A DNA stretch of 64,000 bases, taken from assembly GCF_004944975.1 (NCBI RefSeq), contig NZ_SPQG01000012.1, positions 42,299-106,298 on the forward strand. The letters are read 5' to 3'. A program made the position numbers and the translations under genes. The notes beneath the pieces are model-generated. The model had not been told where the DNA came from. It searched no databases and worked only from the letters and a program-made list of their open reading frames with translations. Positions within the stretch are counted from its first letter, which is position 1. The number at the start of each line of letters is the position of its first letter. Shown one piece after another: positions 27,411 through 37,675 of the stretch. The DNA comes from Halorhabdus amylolytica (GTDB lineage Archaea > Halobacteriota > Halobacteria > Halobacteriales > Haloarculaceae).

Positions 27411-30029
27411 TCATGCTTCGTCGGCCAGCTGTCGGATTTCGTCGTTCGACAGTGGACGGTTGTACACGTGGACCTCGTCGATCGCGCCTGCCCAGTGGTC
27501 GACCAAGCGGCTGCCTTCCTGTCCGCGACCGATGATGAGCGGCCCGTCCGACACGGGAGTCGCCCTCATGCGGGCCGATCCGACCGCTTCCCCGTCGACG
27601 AACAATCGGGCCCGACAATTGACGACGGTGCCGGCAAGGTGGTACCACTGGCCCGTCTCGACGGGCGGTCCGTCGACGACGGCGGTTCCGGACACTGAAA
27701 ACGCGAACCGTCCCGCATCTTCGCGGTAGCCGAGGGAGAACGCGCTCTCGCCGGTTCCGTCCTGGCTGACCGCCGTCCTGTCGGTTCCGAGTTCCGCGGG
27801 TCGTACCCAGGCGGCGACGCTGAACGGTCTCTCCGTGTCGACGATTGTCGTGCCGGTATCGAGGGTGTCACGGTTTCCGTCGAACACGACGGCACCGCCG
27901 ATACGGCCGTCGGTCCAGCGGGGTGGTTCGCCGAGAAGATCGCGGAACCGGGCGTCGTTGTCGCCAGCCTCGTCGGTCGCAACCGTCCCCTCGCCCTCGT
28001 CAAGCGGCCAGTAGCCGACGCCAGTGAGGTCGCCATCGGCTGTCGGGGTCGCGTTTCGCTCGTCGATGTCGACGTTGTTGGCCGCCGTGAACAGTTCGTC
28101 GTGGGCCGCCCGGACCCGCTCGGCATCGACTTTTCTGACCTGTCGGTCGTAGGTGAACAGTCCGTTTATCTCCCGCTCGACGTCGGTCAGTTGCGTGTAA
28201 AACGCCGCGGCGAGGCCGCCACAACCCTGCGTGTACGCCCGAACCTGGTCGAGCCTGTCGACGTAGCTGTCGGTGAGTTCTTCCCCGTTTGCGGCCGATG
28301 CGTAGGAGTACTCCTCGTCGGGGTTCCAGAGATGGCCGTCGATCGGGAGCCCCACGCCTCCGTACTCCCCGAGGACCGCGGTCTGGTCGTCAGTCGGAAC
28401 CACCGGGCCCGGTCCTGGATAGATATGGCGATCGACGACGTCCCCGGCCGACCTCGGCCCACAGATCCGGTCGGTGTCCCGACAGACCTCGATGCCGCTC
28501 TGTGCGTCGACAGGGCGAGTGGGGTCTGCTTTCTGGATCGATTCGACGATCCGCGGGACGTCGAATGCCCCCCAGCCTTCGTTGAACGCGACCCACAGCA
28601 CGACCGAGGGATGATTGTCGAGTCCGTCGATCATGCGATCGAGTTCCGTCTCGAACTGCTCGCGCGCGGGCTCCTGCGGTGGTTCGCCGCGGACCGCCGA
28701 GGACGGCATGTCCTGCCAGACGAGGAGTCCGAGCCGGTCGGCCCAGTAGTACCATCGACGGGGCTCGACCTTCACGTGTTTGCGAACGGCGTTGAATCCC
28801 AGATCGACGTGGGCCTCCAGGTCGAACCGGAGCGCTTCGTCAGTCGGCGCTGTGTAGATGCCATCCGGCCAATACCCCTGGTCGAGTGTCCCCATATGGA
28901 AGACCACCTCGCCGTTGAGTGTGAGTCGCGGCGCCCCCTTGACCGTCTTCATCCCCACCGAACGCATGCCGAAGTAGCTGCCGACGGCGTCGACTGGGTC
29001 GTCCTCGACGAGGAGTTCGACTTCGAGGTCGTACAGGAACGGATCGTCGGGACTCCAGTGGTGCGGGTCGGGGACCGGAAGCGCGAGTTCCTCGCCCGGG
29101 TCACCGGTGACGGTTCCGACCTCACTCCCGTCGTCGAACGCCCGCGCACGGACGGTGGTTCCTGCGTCACCAACCTGCTCGACCGTCAGTCGGAGCGTCT
29201 CGGCCGCGAGGTCCGGAGTCAGGTCGAGCCTGCCGACGTGCGGGTCGGGAACGGGTTCGAGCCACACAGGCTCCCAGATCCCGGAACAGGACGTGTAGTA
29301 GATCCCGCCCGGGTCGTGACGCTGTTTTCCGAGGGGCTGTTGTCCGTCATCGGTTGGATCGAACACGCCGACGACGAGTTCTTGGTCTCCGTCCTCGTCG
29401 AGCGCGTCGGTGATGTCGAGGGCGAAGCTATCGTATCCGCCTTCGTGTTGGCCAACCGCCTGTCCGTTCACGTGGACGGTCGTCGCGAAGTCGACCGCCT
29501 CGAAATGCAACAGGACGCGTTCGTCCCACGACGACGGCACCGTGAACGTCCGTCGATACCACATGTGGGGTTCGCTCCGTCCGACGCCGGAGAGCGGGGA
29601 CTCGATCGGGAACGGGACGAGGACACTCTCGTCGAGTTTCTCTCCGACGGGTGGGCGTTCTCCCTCTTCGGCGGCCCGGAACCCCCAGACGCCGTTCAAC
29701 GACCGCCAGCGCTCCCGGGTCAGTTGTGGCCGCGGGTACTCGGGATGGGGGTTCGTCGGGTCGATGTCGTCGGACCAGGGCGTCTTCAGCCGCGGCGTCT
29801 GTGGTTCGAACTCGGTGGCCCTGTCGGACGCCGTCTCCGGCGACCGAGCCGGCGTCGGTTCGCCCACCCGCCGATCTGTCTCCACAAGCGCACAGCCGGC
29901 CATTCCCGTGATCACGCCGCTGGCGCCGAGTTTCAGGAGATCTCGACGGGTGGGGCGCTTCCCTGAGCCGTCTGTATCGACCGCTCCGTCTTCCGATACA
30001 TCGTCGGGCCCATTGCTGTCCTCACGCAT
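27411..30029 (-). CDS. Exported GH2 glycosidase with C-terminal LamG-like domain
   Basis: The 872-residue protein begins with a Tat motif (PTRRDLLKLG) and lipobox MAGC (Cys46), so it is likely a surface lipoprotein. The GH2 part has a jelly-roll domain (about 95-255), an immunoglobulin-like domain, and a barrel with acid/base Glu484 in FNEGWG and nucleophile Glu555 in VLGEYGG. Residues about 660-870 form a concanavalin-like LamG domain (GYWPLDEGEG, GAVVFDGN, FSVAAWVRP, DEVHVYNRPLS), probably binding polysaccharide. It would act on a beta-linked glycan outside the cell. It is convergent with the sugar transporter operon, 22 bp from DUF624, and likely feeds it. Confidence 0.88.
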   Translation of the reverse strand: MREDSNGPDDVSEDGAVDTDGSGKRPTRRDLLKLGASGVITGMAGCALVETDRRVGEPTPARSPETASDRATEFEPQTPRLKTPWSDDIDPTNPHPEYPRPQLTRERWRSLNGVWGFRAAEEGERPPVGEKLDESVLVPFPIESPLSGVGRSEPHMWYRRTFTVPSSWDERVLLHFEAVDFATTVHVNGQAVGQHEGGYDSFALDITDALDEDGDQELVVGVFDPTDDGQQPLGKQRHDPGGIYYTSCSGIWEPVWLEPVPDPHVGRLDLTPDLAAETLRLTVEQVGDAGTTVRARAFDDGSEVGTVTGDPGEELALPVPDPHHWSPDDPFLYDLEVELLVEDDPVDAVGSYFGMRSVGMKTVKGAPRLTLNGEVVFHMGTLDQGYWPDGIYTAPTDEALRFDLEAHVDLGFNAVRKHVKVEPRRWYYWADRLGLLVWQDMPSSAVRGEPPQEPAREQFETELDRMIDGLDNHPSVVLWVAFNEGWGAFDVPRIVESIQKADPTRPVDAQSGIEVCRDTDRICGPRSAGDVVDRHIYPGPGPVVPTDDQTAVLGEYGGVGLPIDGHLWNPDEEYSYASAANGEELTDSYVDRLDQVRAYTQGCGGLAAAFYTQLTDVEREINGLFTYDRQVRKVDAERVRAAHDELFTAANNVDIDERNATPTADGDLTGVGYWPLDEGEGTVATDEAGDNDARFRDLLGEPPRWTDGRIGGAVVFDGNRDTLDTGTTIVDTERPFSVAAWVRPAELGTDRTAVSQDGTGESAFSLGYREDAGRFAFSVSGTAVVDGPPVETGQWYHLAGTVVNCRARLFVDGEAVGSARMRATPVSDGPLIIGRGQEGSRLVDHWAGAIDEVHVYNRPLSNDEIRQLADEA

Positions 30030-30437
30030 CGGTATCGCCGGGCAGGGTTCGCCCCGAAAGCGTCCAGCGTTTCGTCATCGGGTCGTCCTCGGAACGGTGT
30101 CTAGTCCCCCTGCCCACCTGCTCCGAATGGGTCCCGTGTTTCGTCGGAACTGGCCCGAGCAAACTCCGGGGCTCTCCCGTGGGCTGTCCAGGCCACCCGG
30201 ATGCAGCACGGATGACGGCCGTTAGAACGACGAGTAGGTGCTTCCGAACCCAGTCAGACGCATAGCTACCATTCCACATGATGCGTGGGGGCGGCGTCTG
30301 CGACGATAAAGGTATCGGTGCCCTGGGTTCGTTGATTCGAGTATCGATCGAACTGGTAGCGCCTCTTGTCGCGACGATGGCAGTACCGGACGATGTCCGG
30401 CGATAGTATTTTAATCCCTGCTCCGGAATACGAAATC
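30030..30437. promoter_or_regulatory. Divergent intergenic region between the two GH2 genes
   Basis: This 408-bp gap holds no supported gene. TATTTTAAT at about 30407-30415 is 23-31 bp before the ATG at 30438 and serves as the likely TATA box of the downstream GH2 gene. Confidence 0.4.
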
Positions 30438-33137
30438 ATGGACGAGTCAGCTGACCAGTTGCGGGACTCGGTATCGCTCGACGGGACGTGGCAGTTCTTG
30501 GCCGATCCTGAGGATGATGCGGGAACGCCCGATCTCGCGGATCCGGACGTCACCTGGCCCGGGGACGCCCACGAAGTGACCGTTCCCCACGCCTGGCAGG
30601 AAGACGACCGGTATCGTGACTATACTGGGACAGCGTGGTATCGAACCACCGTCGACGTCGACGGCTTCAACGAACGCGCGTTCCTCCGGTTCGGTGCCGT
30701 CGACTACGAGGCGACAGTCTACGTCGACGGCCGGGAAGTCGGCTCGAACCGCGAAGGATATCTGCCGTTCGAGGTCGAAGTGACGGAGGCCCTCTCGTCC
30801 GGCGAGACCGTCGTCGCCGTTCGGGTCACGGATCCGGAAGACCTCTCGGAGATCCCCCACGGCAAGCAGGGTGACCCCTGGTATACTCGAGTCAGTGGGA
30901 TCTGGCAATCGGTCACACTGCAGACCCGCCCCGAGACGTTCGTCGATGACGTGAAAGCGACGCCGGATCTCTCCGACGATACGGTTACAGTCGATGTGAC
31001 GGTTGCTGGGGGCGGTCAACCTGCTGGCGACCTCGACGCCGAAGTGACCGTCAGGAAGGACGGTCGCGACGTTGCAGCGAAGACCTGTGACGTCGCGAGT
31101 GGGGACGGGACAGTGACACTGTCGATCCCCGACGCGGACTATTGGACGCCGGATCAGCCGGAACTGTACGACGTGGTGGTTGAGCTTCTGGCGGACGATT
31201 CAGTTCTGGATCGGTACGAGGATTACTTCGGGATGCGTAGCGTCAGCACCGACGACGAACGCCTCTACCTCAATGGCGAGCCACTGTACCTCCGTGGCGC
31301 GCTCGATCAGGCCTACTACCCGGATACCCTCTATCGGCCTTTCGACGATGATCTCTTCGAGCGGGAGATCCAGATGGCGAAGGACCTCGGGTTCAATATG
31401 CTTCGTAAGCATATCAAGCCGGCCCATCCCGACTTCGTCGAGGCGGCAGACCGCCTGGGCATCCTCGTCTGGCAGGAGCCGGCGAACCCGACCATTTACA
31501 CCGAGCGCTCGAAGCGTGAGGTTCGCGAACAGCTGCAGGGGCTGATAGACCGCGACTTCAACAGTCCGAGCGTGGTCGCCTGGAGCCTCTACAACGAGGA
31601 ATGGGGTATCGGACTCGATCAAGAGGACTACTCCGATCACGACGGCCGCCTGTGGAACGACGAGGAGAAGCAGACGTACCTGACTGAGCTGTACCACGAG
31701 GCCAAAGAGTGGGACCCGACGCGCCTGATCTGTGACAACTCGGGGTGGGCCCACGTCGCGACGGACCTCAACGACTACCACGAGTACTACGTCAGCCCAG
31801 ACCGCCACGCGGCCTGGGAGCAGGGGATCGACGAGATCATCGACGATCCCGGCGACAACTACGCGGTCGAAAACACCTCGGCCTCGGAGGCGCCGATCCT
31901 GATCTCGGAGTTCGGGACGTGGGGGTTGCCCGACCTGCCGAAACTGCGTGAACACTACGGTGGAGACCCGTCGTGGTTCGACCACGATTTCATCGACGGC
32001 CTCAAGCGACCAGCGGGCGTGGACGAACGCTACGAAGGGACGGACCTCCCGTCGGTCTTCGACGGCTACGACGATCTGGCCGAAACGTGGCAGCGCCGTG
32101 AGGCGGTGTCATTGAAGGGCGTCATCGAGCAGATGCGCATCCGCGATTCGGTTGCCGGCTACGTCGTCACGGAGTTTTCCGACATCGAGTGGGAATTCAA
32201 CGGGATCCTCGACTATCTCAGGGACGCCAAGTCTTTCACCGACGAGTTCGCCAGGGTCAACGACGACCTGCTGGTCGTGGTCGAACCGGAGAGTCGAGTC
32301 GTTGGGCCGGGCGAACGGGCTTCGATCGATGTCCACGTGGTCAACGACACCGGCGATCCGATCGAGGGGCAACTCCACTGGAGAAGCGTCGACGACGGGA
32401 GTGAGACCGGGGAGGTGCTCGACGAAGGAGAACGGTCGGTGTCTGTCGACGGGTTCGGCACGACCAGCTTCGAGGCGATAACCGCGGTCGAAGCGCCGGC
32501 CGATGCCGACACAGGCCCGCGTTCTATCGAGGTGTCGTTCGAGAATGGCGATCGGCGCGTCTCGGTCGAGGAGCCGGTCGTGGTCGTCGCTCCTGAATCG
32601 ACCGGTGATCGGGCGGTGTACACATCTGGCGACCTTGCCGAAGCGCTCGCGGAGAACGGACACACTGTCGTCGGGAGCGTCGACGACGCCGACATCGCTC
32701 TCGTCACCGAAGTGACCGACGACGTCTCGGCGTTCGTCGAGGCGGGCGGGACAGCGATCGTCGTCCCTGACGAAGACGGACGCATGCACTCGAACGATAC
32801 GTTCGAGTATCGCAATCTCCCGGCCGGCGAGAGCTGGAACCTCGTGGCGTCGTTACTCTATCAGGACAGCGAGCTCCTGGCTGACCTCTGTCTCGACGCC
32901 CGCGTCGGCTGGGCGTTCGAAGATATCTTCCCGTACGATCTCGCCGATCCCGACGCATCGACGGACACGGTCCACGTCGGGTCTGTCGAGGGCTGGATCG
33001 CCAACTGGGGCAGCCCGCTGGTCGTCCGCAACTACGGCGACGGTCGCCTATGTAGTTGTACCTTCAGAGTAACTGACACGTATGGGAGTCATCCGACCGC
33101 CACTACGCTCCTCGACCGTCTCGTCCGTGAGCTATAG
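30438..33137 (+). CDS. GH2 beta-glycosidase, paralogue of the 18.1-20.8 kb enzyme
   Basis: The 899-residue cytosolic enzyme matches the GH2 protein at 18137-20812 in domain order and almost in register. It has HGKQGDPWYTRVSGIWQSV in the jelly roll, acid/base Glu387 in YNEEWG, nucleophile Glu491 in ISEFGTWG, and the long C-terminal beta-rich extension. The upstream in-frame ATGs at 30366 and 30393 would place the TATA box inside the gene; ATG 30438 aligns with the paralogue's start. Retaining hydrolysis of beta-galactosides or similar is expected. The C-terminal halves differ more than the barrels, as seen in the repeated YTDSP / YQDSE and NLPAGESWN blocks. Confidence 0.9.
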   Translation: MDESADQLRDSVSLDGTWQFLADPEDDAGTPDLADPDVTWPGDAHEVTVPHAWQEDDRYRDYTGTAWYRTTVDVDGFNERAFLRFGAVDYEATVYVDGREVGSNREGYLPFEVEVTEALSSGETVVAVRVTDPEDLSEIPHGKQGDPWYTRVSGIWQSVTLQTRPETFVDDVKATPDLSDDTVTVDVTVAGGGQPAGDLDAEVTVRKDGRDVAAKTCDVASGDGTVTLSIPDADYWTPDQPELYDVVVELLADDSVLDRYEDYFGMRSVSTDDERLYLNGEPLYLRGALDQAYYPDTLYRPFDDDLFEREIQMAKDLGFNMLRKHIKPAHPDFVEAADRLGILVWQEPANPTIYTERSKREVREQLQGLIDRDFNSPSVVAWSLYNEEWGIGLDQEDYSDHDGRLWNDEEKQTYLTELYHEAKEWDPTRLICDNSGWAHVATDLNDYHEYYVSPDRHAAWEQGIDEIIDDPGDNYAVENTSASEAPILISEFGTWGLPDLPKLREHYGGDPSWFDHDFIDGLKRPAGVDERYEGTDLPSVFDGYDDLAETWQRREAVSLKGVIEQMRIRDSVAGYVVTEFSDIEWEFNGILDYLRDAKSFTDEFARVNDDLLVVVEPESRVVGPGERASIDVHVVNDTGDPIEGQLHWRSVDDGSETGEVLDEGERSVSVDGFGTTSFEAITAVEAPADADTGPRSIEVSFENGDRRVSVEEPVVVVAPESTGDRAVYTSGDLAEALAENGHTVVGSVDDADIALVTEVTDDVSAFVEAGGTAIVVPDEDGRMHSNDTFEYRNLPAGESWNLVASLLYQDSELLADLCLDARVGWAFEDIFPYDLADPDASTDTVHVGSVEGWIANWGSPLVVRNYGDGRLCSCTFRVTDTYGSHPTATTLLDRLVREL

Positions 33138-33230
33138 GTAGAAACCGCCGTCCCGGTCATTTATCCCCTCCAGTACCCCAGCAAACGAGTTGGTGCAGTT
33201 GTCCTGTACCACTACACTTCTCTTCTCGAC

Positions 33231-34310
33231 TTACCGATCGACGACTGGGCGTGGTCCGCTTTCACTCGGGGTACCGTCGCCGATGATCGGCCACCCGTTC
33301 TCGTCCCATGTGATCGGGTCGATCATGAGTGTCCGTCGCCACGTTCCGTCTACAAATCCCCCATCCTCGGTGTCGTAGGCGTGATACAGGAACCACCAGG
33401 TACCGTCGTCGTCCTGGATTGCGGTGCCGTGGCCGGGTCCGACGAAGCGGTCGTTTCCTTCGAGGATCGCCACGCCGCTGTTGTGATCGTTCAGCGTCCG
33501 CAGATCCGTTCCGTTCTGGTTGAGGTACGGCCCAGTGAACGATTCCGACCGTCCGACTTCGACCTGATACGTGCTGTCGAGACCCTCACAGCACAGTCCT
33601 GTCGCGTAAAACAGGTAGTAATACCCGTCGCGTTCGATGAGCAACGGTCCTTCTCGGTGCTCCCCCGCGAGGGGGAACGTCGTCCCTTCGACGTAGTCAC
33701 GGCCGTCTTCGGTCATCTCGACCCCGTGGATCCCGAACCAACTCCCCCACACCATGTAGGGGGTATCGTCGACGACGTGGTAGAACGGGTCGATGCAGTT
33801 GGTCATCCCGAGGTCTTCTTCGCGGAACACCGGCCCCTGGTCCTCGAATGGCCCGTCCGGGTTCTCTGCGGTCGCCAGTCCGATACCCGGGTTCTGGTCG
33901 CTCCCCCACACGGAGTACGAATAGTAGAGGCAGTACTCCCCGTTCTGGATGGTGATGTTCGGGGCCCACAGTGAGGAGTTGTCCTTCCAATCGGGCATCG
34001 ACTCGAACGCCTCGCCCTCGTAGGTCCACTCGACGAGATCAGTCGACCGCAGGATCGGGACCAGGAGTTCGTCTTTGTCGTCGTCCTTGTCCATGTGGGA
34101 GCCGTACGCCCAGAAGACACCGTCGTCGTCCCTGATAACGGTCGGATCCGGGAACAGTGGTTCGTAGACCGGGTTCCGATACTGACCCGGCTCCGTCCGG
34201 GTGTGGTCCGTACTGTCAGCGCCTTCGCCACAGCCTGCGATCGAGATTGTCCCGATAGCCCCGGCGGATTCGAGTAACTCTCGACGCGTTATCGATACGT
34301 CGTCCGGCAT
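33231..34310 (-). CDS. Exported GH43 glycosidase, arabinanase-like
   Basis: The 359-residue protein has a Tat signal (ITRRELLESAG) and lipobox IAGC (Cys27). A five-bladed propeller of family 43 follows, with catalytic base Asp55 in FPDPTVI, Asp174 in NCIDPFYH as the pKa modulator and acid Glu220 in HREGPLLIE. SSLWAPNI is the usual strand for endo-arabinanases and related enzymes. It probably cuts alpha-1,5-arabinan outside the cell, although beta-xylosidase activity is also known in the family. The ATG at 34310 fits a minus-strand TATA-like box near 34335; the longer frame to 34409 adds a non-conserved segment. It is convergent with the GH2 gene. Confidence 0.87.
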   Translation of the reverse strand: MPDDVSITRRELLESAGAIGTISIAGCGEGADSTDHTRTEPGQYRNPVYEPLFPDPTVIRDDDGVFWAYGSHMDKDDDKDELLVPILRSTDLVEWTYEGEAFESMPDWKDNSSLWAPNITIQNGEYCLYYSYSVWGSDQNPGIGLATAENPDGPFEDQGPVFREEDLGMTNCIDPFYHVVDDTPYMVWGSWFGIHGVEMTEDGRDYVEGTTFPLAGEHREGPLLIERDGYYYLFYATGLCCEGLDSTYQVEVGRSESFTGPYLNQNGTDLRTLNDHNSGVAILEGNDRFVGPGHGTAIQDDDGTWWFLYHAYDTEDGGFVDGTWRRTLMIDPITWDENGWPIIGDGTPSESGPRPVVDR

Positions 34311-34457
34311 ATGCGCTACCGGTATTGATGGTGTATTAATGCTACTGGTTTTATCGCGGCGATACGAACGAAGACGGTCGCTATATCGATCACGTCTGGT
34401 GGTTTCCACCGGACTTCGTCATGTCGGTGCGCGGCTCTGTTGTCCTTACTGTCGAGT

Positions 34458-34826
34458 CGTGTTTAGTGAGTACTATATTGTTTGAAAACTGTGAGGTAAG
34501 TTTTGGATGTGTCCGATTCGGCGCAACTGAAACTATTTGGAAACGAAGAGGTATGCCGTTTCACCTCATGACCGATGCGTTCGGCGCTGATCCGATGGGC
34601 TGTGTCCAACCTGCAATCGGAGTCATGATCGTTGTCCTGACGTTTGGAGGCGAGTCACACCATCGGCCAGAAACACGGCGGTAACGGGACGCGAAGCGTT
34701 CCGTTCGCACACCGGGATCCCCTAATTCTGGAGGTTTTTTGACATCGTCTTTCTCGCGGAGTGCCTGCAGGAATATCTCAGTCAATGCGATCGTAGTCAT
34801 CGAATACAGCCGACTAGGACGACACT
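34458..34826. repeat. Diverged long repeat, copy A
   Basis: About 370 bp aligns with 41595-41955, with short near-identical blocks. Examples are TTCGGCGCAACTGAAACT versus TTCGGCGTGACTGAAACC, AAACACGGCGGTAACGGG versus AAACACGGCGCTAACGGG, and CATCGAATACAGCCGA versus CATCGAATTCAGCCGA. No intact gene is seen. Both strands keep some similar translated peptides (RFG-TET on plus, VSV-PNR on minus), so this may be a dead gene or mobile-element remnant. It lies just before an IclR gene. Confidence 0.55.
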
Positions 34827-34896
34827 ACTACGTATCGTCCGCCGACAGAGTTTAATGAACACGTGAATCAGTAGATACTCACTAGGAGAAAAAACT

Positions 34897-35712
34897 ATGC
34901 TCAAATCAGACGAGAAACTGTTTCGTATTCTCGAACTCCTCCTCGAGAAGGGACAAGCCGGTGTGACGGAACTGGCGGAAGAAACCCCATACCACAAGAG
35001 TACCGTGTACACGCACCTCCAGACGATGCAGGAGAAGGGACTCGTATTCAAATCCGATTCGAAATATCAGCTCTCGCTCAAGTTACTGACCATCGGCGAA
35101 CGGATCAAACATCAACAGCCGGTCTACCGACATGGGTACAAAGAGATAAACAGTCTTGCCAACGAGACCGGCGAGCTAGTGTACCTCGCCGTCCCCGAGA
35201 ACGACATGATTACGATCGTCGATTATGCGAAGGGAGAGAAGACGACGCTGTCCGTCACAGTCGGTTCGAGAATACCCATCGAGGAGCATTCGGTCGGGAA
35301 AGTGATACTGGCCTTTCGGTCAGGTGGCGACGGATCCGGAACTCGAACAGACCAGACTCGATCATCAGAGGTTTCGGCTGCATCAGACGTGAAGTTACCG
35401 GAGGAACTCCAACGAGCCAGGACGAGCGGATTCGTACTCTCGAAGGATCAAAGGGGGGATGGACCCTCGATCGCGGAGCCTGATCAATCGGGGCCGCGTT
35501 CGGAGTCCCATCTGACGGAGATCGAGCACAAGACCGTCGCTGCTCCTGTTCTCGAAGATGACGAACCGAGCGCAGTCGTTGCCATTACGGGACCGTCTAA
35601 ACGCATTAGCGGTGACTATCAGGAAGACATCTGTCAGCAAGTCATTCGCACGGCAGCCATCATCGAGCGTAAGTTAGACGTCGGACAGATCCCGCCGGAG
35701 GTCGAAACGTGA
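34897..35712 (+). CDS. IclR family transcriptional regulator
   Basis: The 271-residue protein has a winged helix with HKSTVYTHLQTMQEKGLV and an IclR effector domain containing EEHSVGKVILAF and a C-terminal EHKTVAAPVLEDDEPSAVVAITG block. Between them (about residues 145-215) is a stretch rich in Gly, Ser, Asp and Thr that looks looser than in the other two IclR proteins here. An AGGAG element is about 11 bp before the ATG, so this gene seems to have a leader and ribosome-binding site. It is 17 bp from the convergent GH127 gene, the likely target along with GH43. Confidence 0.85.
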   Translation: MLKSDEKLFRILELLLEKGQAGVTELAEETPYHKSTVYTHLQTMQEKGLVFKSDSKYQLSLKLLTIGERIKHQQPVYRHGYKEINSLANETGELVYLAVPENDMITIVDYAKGEKTTLSVTVGSRIPIEEHSVGKVILAFRSGGDGSGTRTDQTRSSEVSAASDVKLPEELQRARTSGFVLSKDQRGDGPSIAEPDQSGPRSESHLTEIEHKTVAAPVLEDDEPSAVVAITGPSKRISGDYQEDICQQVIRTAAIIERKLDVGQIPPEVET

Positions 35713-35728
35713 TCGTTCGAATGGACGT

Positions 35729-37675
35729 TCAGGCGAGTCTCATCCAGACAATCATCCGTGTCTGAGTGCGGTTATTTCGAGCATAGTACGGTATCGCGGT
35801 AAACTCGACGGAAGACGTTTCGACCGAATCCAGCGATCGATACAGCTGGTCTTGCCACTCTTCGAGGTTTTGGACGCTCCCATCCCCTTCGATCACGGTC
35901 ATTCCATCCAGCATCGATTCGGTGTAGCGGGCGCTGATCGAGTCGGGATTCGAAAGTATGAGATGATGGACCGGGTATGGATTATCGATGCCTTCGAGAC
36001 AGTACACGAGTGGGCCCCGACGCAATGCTGCGTGTGCCTCGTCACTCCCGACTTCTGGGTGTGCGACGACCACGTCGGGTTCGACCGCAAGTGACAGATC
36101 GATCTGATCACCATCGTTCCACGTTCGCTCGATCTTTGCGTACCCGTTTTCAGACTCGATAGCTACGGATTCGTCGTTGATTTCGATCGCTTCGCTCTCG
36201 GTCCATTCCGGAATCCGAAGATTGAGCGTGAACTTCGCCGATCCTTCCATGGACAGCCGGATCTCTATATCCCCGTCCCACGGATACTCGGTACTCTGTT
36301 CGAGGGTAATCGAACGGCCCGAGAGCGTCGTTTCCACGGTACTTCCGACGTAGAGATTGACGAACACTTCGTCGTCCGATAGGGCGTAGATATATTTCCC
36401 AAGGGACGCGAGCACCCGTGACAGATTCGGCGGGCAACATGCGACGTAAAACCACTTGTGCCGGTGATACTCTGCGTCTGTCGTGAGTGGGTTCGAGTAG
36501 CAGTATCGCGTGCCATCGAGTGAGATTCCCGACAACAGCCCGTTGTACAGGATTCGCTCCAGGATATCTACGTATTCACTTTCGCCAGTCAACTCGAACA
36601 TATGGTGGCTCCAGAAGATCGCACTTGCCGAAGCACAGGTTTCAGCGAAGGCCGTATCGTTCGGAAGATCGTAGTCCTCGGTGAAGCGCTCGCCGAAGTG
36701 TTGGGACCCGATCCCGCCAGTGATATACATTCGTCGAGAAACCATGTTTCGCCACAGTCGTTTAACTGCAGCAAACAGCTCGTCGTCGTCGACCTCCTGT
36801 AGGTACGCTGCGACGGCAGCGTATAAGTTCCCCGCCCGAACAGCGTGCCCTTCGATACGCTGTTGGTCCCGGATCGGCTTGTGGTCTTGGGCCCAGATTC
36901 CATCGTACTGCCCGGCGTCGTCCCGTAGCGTGTCCTGATATCCGACGACAGACCAGCCACTTTCTTTCTGTTCTTCAGTGAACGTCTCGTCTTCCAGCTT
37001 CTGTTCGAGATCCGTGAGTTCGGCTGCAAGAGGGGAGGGATCCTGTCCGCGCCGATCGATGAAATACCCGGCGAGATCCAAATATCGGTCCGCGTTCGTC
37101 AGTCGATAGAGTCGCACGAGCGCCAATTCTATCTCCTCGTGGCCGGGTATTTTCTCAAGTCTGTTCGGGCCAAACCGCTCGTGGATGTGGTCGGCGAATT
37201 TTCGGGCAACCGCCAGCAAACGGTCGTCGCCCACTGCCCGATAGTGGGCGACTCCCGCTTCGATGAGGTGGCCGGCACAGTACAACTCGTGCATCATCGT
37301 GAAGTTCGACCATCTCCCGGTTCGTTCTCCGAACATGAAGTACGTGAACAGATACCCGTCGTCCGCCTGTGCTTCTTCGATCAACGAAATCACGTTGTTG
37401 ACCTTCTCTTTGAGTGTGGGCATATCGTCGGTCGCGAGCGCATAGCTGGCTGCTTCGACCCACTTGTACACGTTTGCGTCGATGAACGGTGGTCCCTCGA
37501 AGTCACCACCGGCTTCACCGATCACCCGACGAAAGTTGTCGAGACTCCCGTTCGCTTGGAGATGGTTGTACTGATGATCCAGCGAGACGAGATTGTTCGT
37601 CCGTAGACGCGGCGACCAGAAATCATCGTGGATCGTCACATTAGCAAATCCAGGCGATCGGTATTGCTCACTCAT
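35729..37675 (-). CDS. GH127 beta-L-arabinofuranosidase, paralogue 1
   Basis: The 648-residue enzyme has the (alpha/alpha)6 barrel of GH127. The zinc site and nucleophile match the family pattern of Glu, Cys and a Cys-Cys pair: Glu345 and Cys347 in AETCASAS, and Cys413-Cys414 in ACCPPN. GH127 enzymes use a zinc-bound cysteine to release beta-L-arabinofuranose, known from plant glycoproteins and some side chains. There is no signal peptide. The frame stays open to 37996, but the first 107 residues have no family match; ATG 37675 fits GGAG upstream and a minus-strand TATA-like CTTTATAC near 37720. It is paralogous to the gene at 39467-41383. Confidence 0.9.
   Translation of the reverse strand: MSEQYRSPGFANVTIHDDFWSPRLRTNNLVSLDHQYNHLQANGSLDNFRRVIGEAGGDFEGPPFIDANVYKWVEAASYALATDDMPTLKEKVNNVISLIEEAQADDGYLFTYFMFGERTGRWSNFTMMHELYCAGHLIEAGVAHYRAVGDDRLLAVARKFADHIHERFGPNRLEKIPGHEEIELALVRLYRLTNADRYLDLAGYFIDRRGQDPSPLAAELTDLEQKLEDETFTEEQKESGWSVVGYQDTLRDDAGQYDGIWAQDHKPIRDQQRIEGHAVRAGNLYAAVAAYLQEVDDDELFAAVKRLWRNMVSRRMYITGGIGSQHFGERFTEDYDLPNDTAFAETCASASAIFWSHHMFELTGESEYVDILERILYNGLLSGISLDGTRYCYSNPLTTDAEYHRHKWFYVACCPPNLSRVLASLGKYIYALSDDEVFVNLYVGSTVETTLSGRSITLEQSTEYPWDGDIEIRLSMEGSAKFTLNLRIPEWTESEAIEINDESVAIESENGYAKIERTWNDGDQIDLSLAVEPDVVVAHPEVGSDEAHAALRRGPLVYCLEGIDNPYPVHHLILSNPDSISARYTESMLDGMTVIEGDGSVQNLEEWQDQLYRSLDSVETSSVEFTAIPYYARNNRTQTRMIVWMRLA

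Noticed and set aside
28101..29966. A 621-residue open frame opposite the GH2-LamG gene
   Set aside because: High-GC haloarchaeal genes often leave the opposite strand open. The GH2 frame has catalytic motifs and a signal; this one has no domain and arises from codon periodicity.
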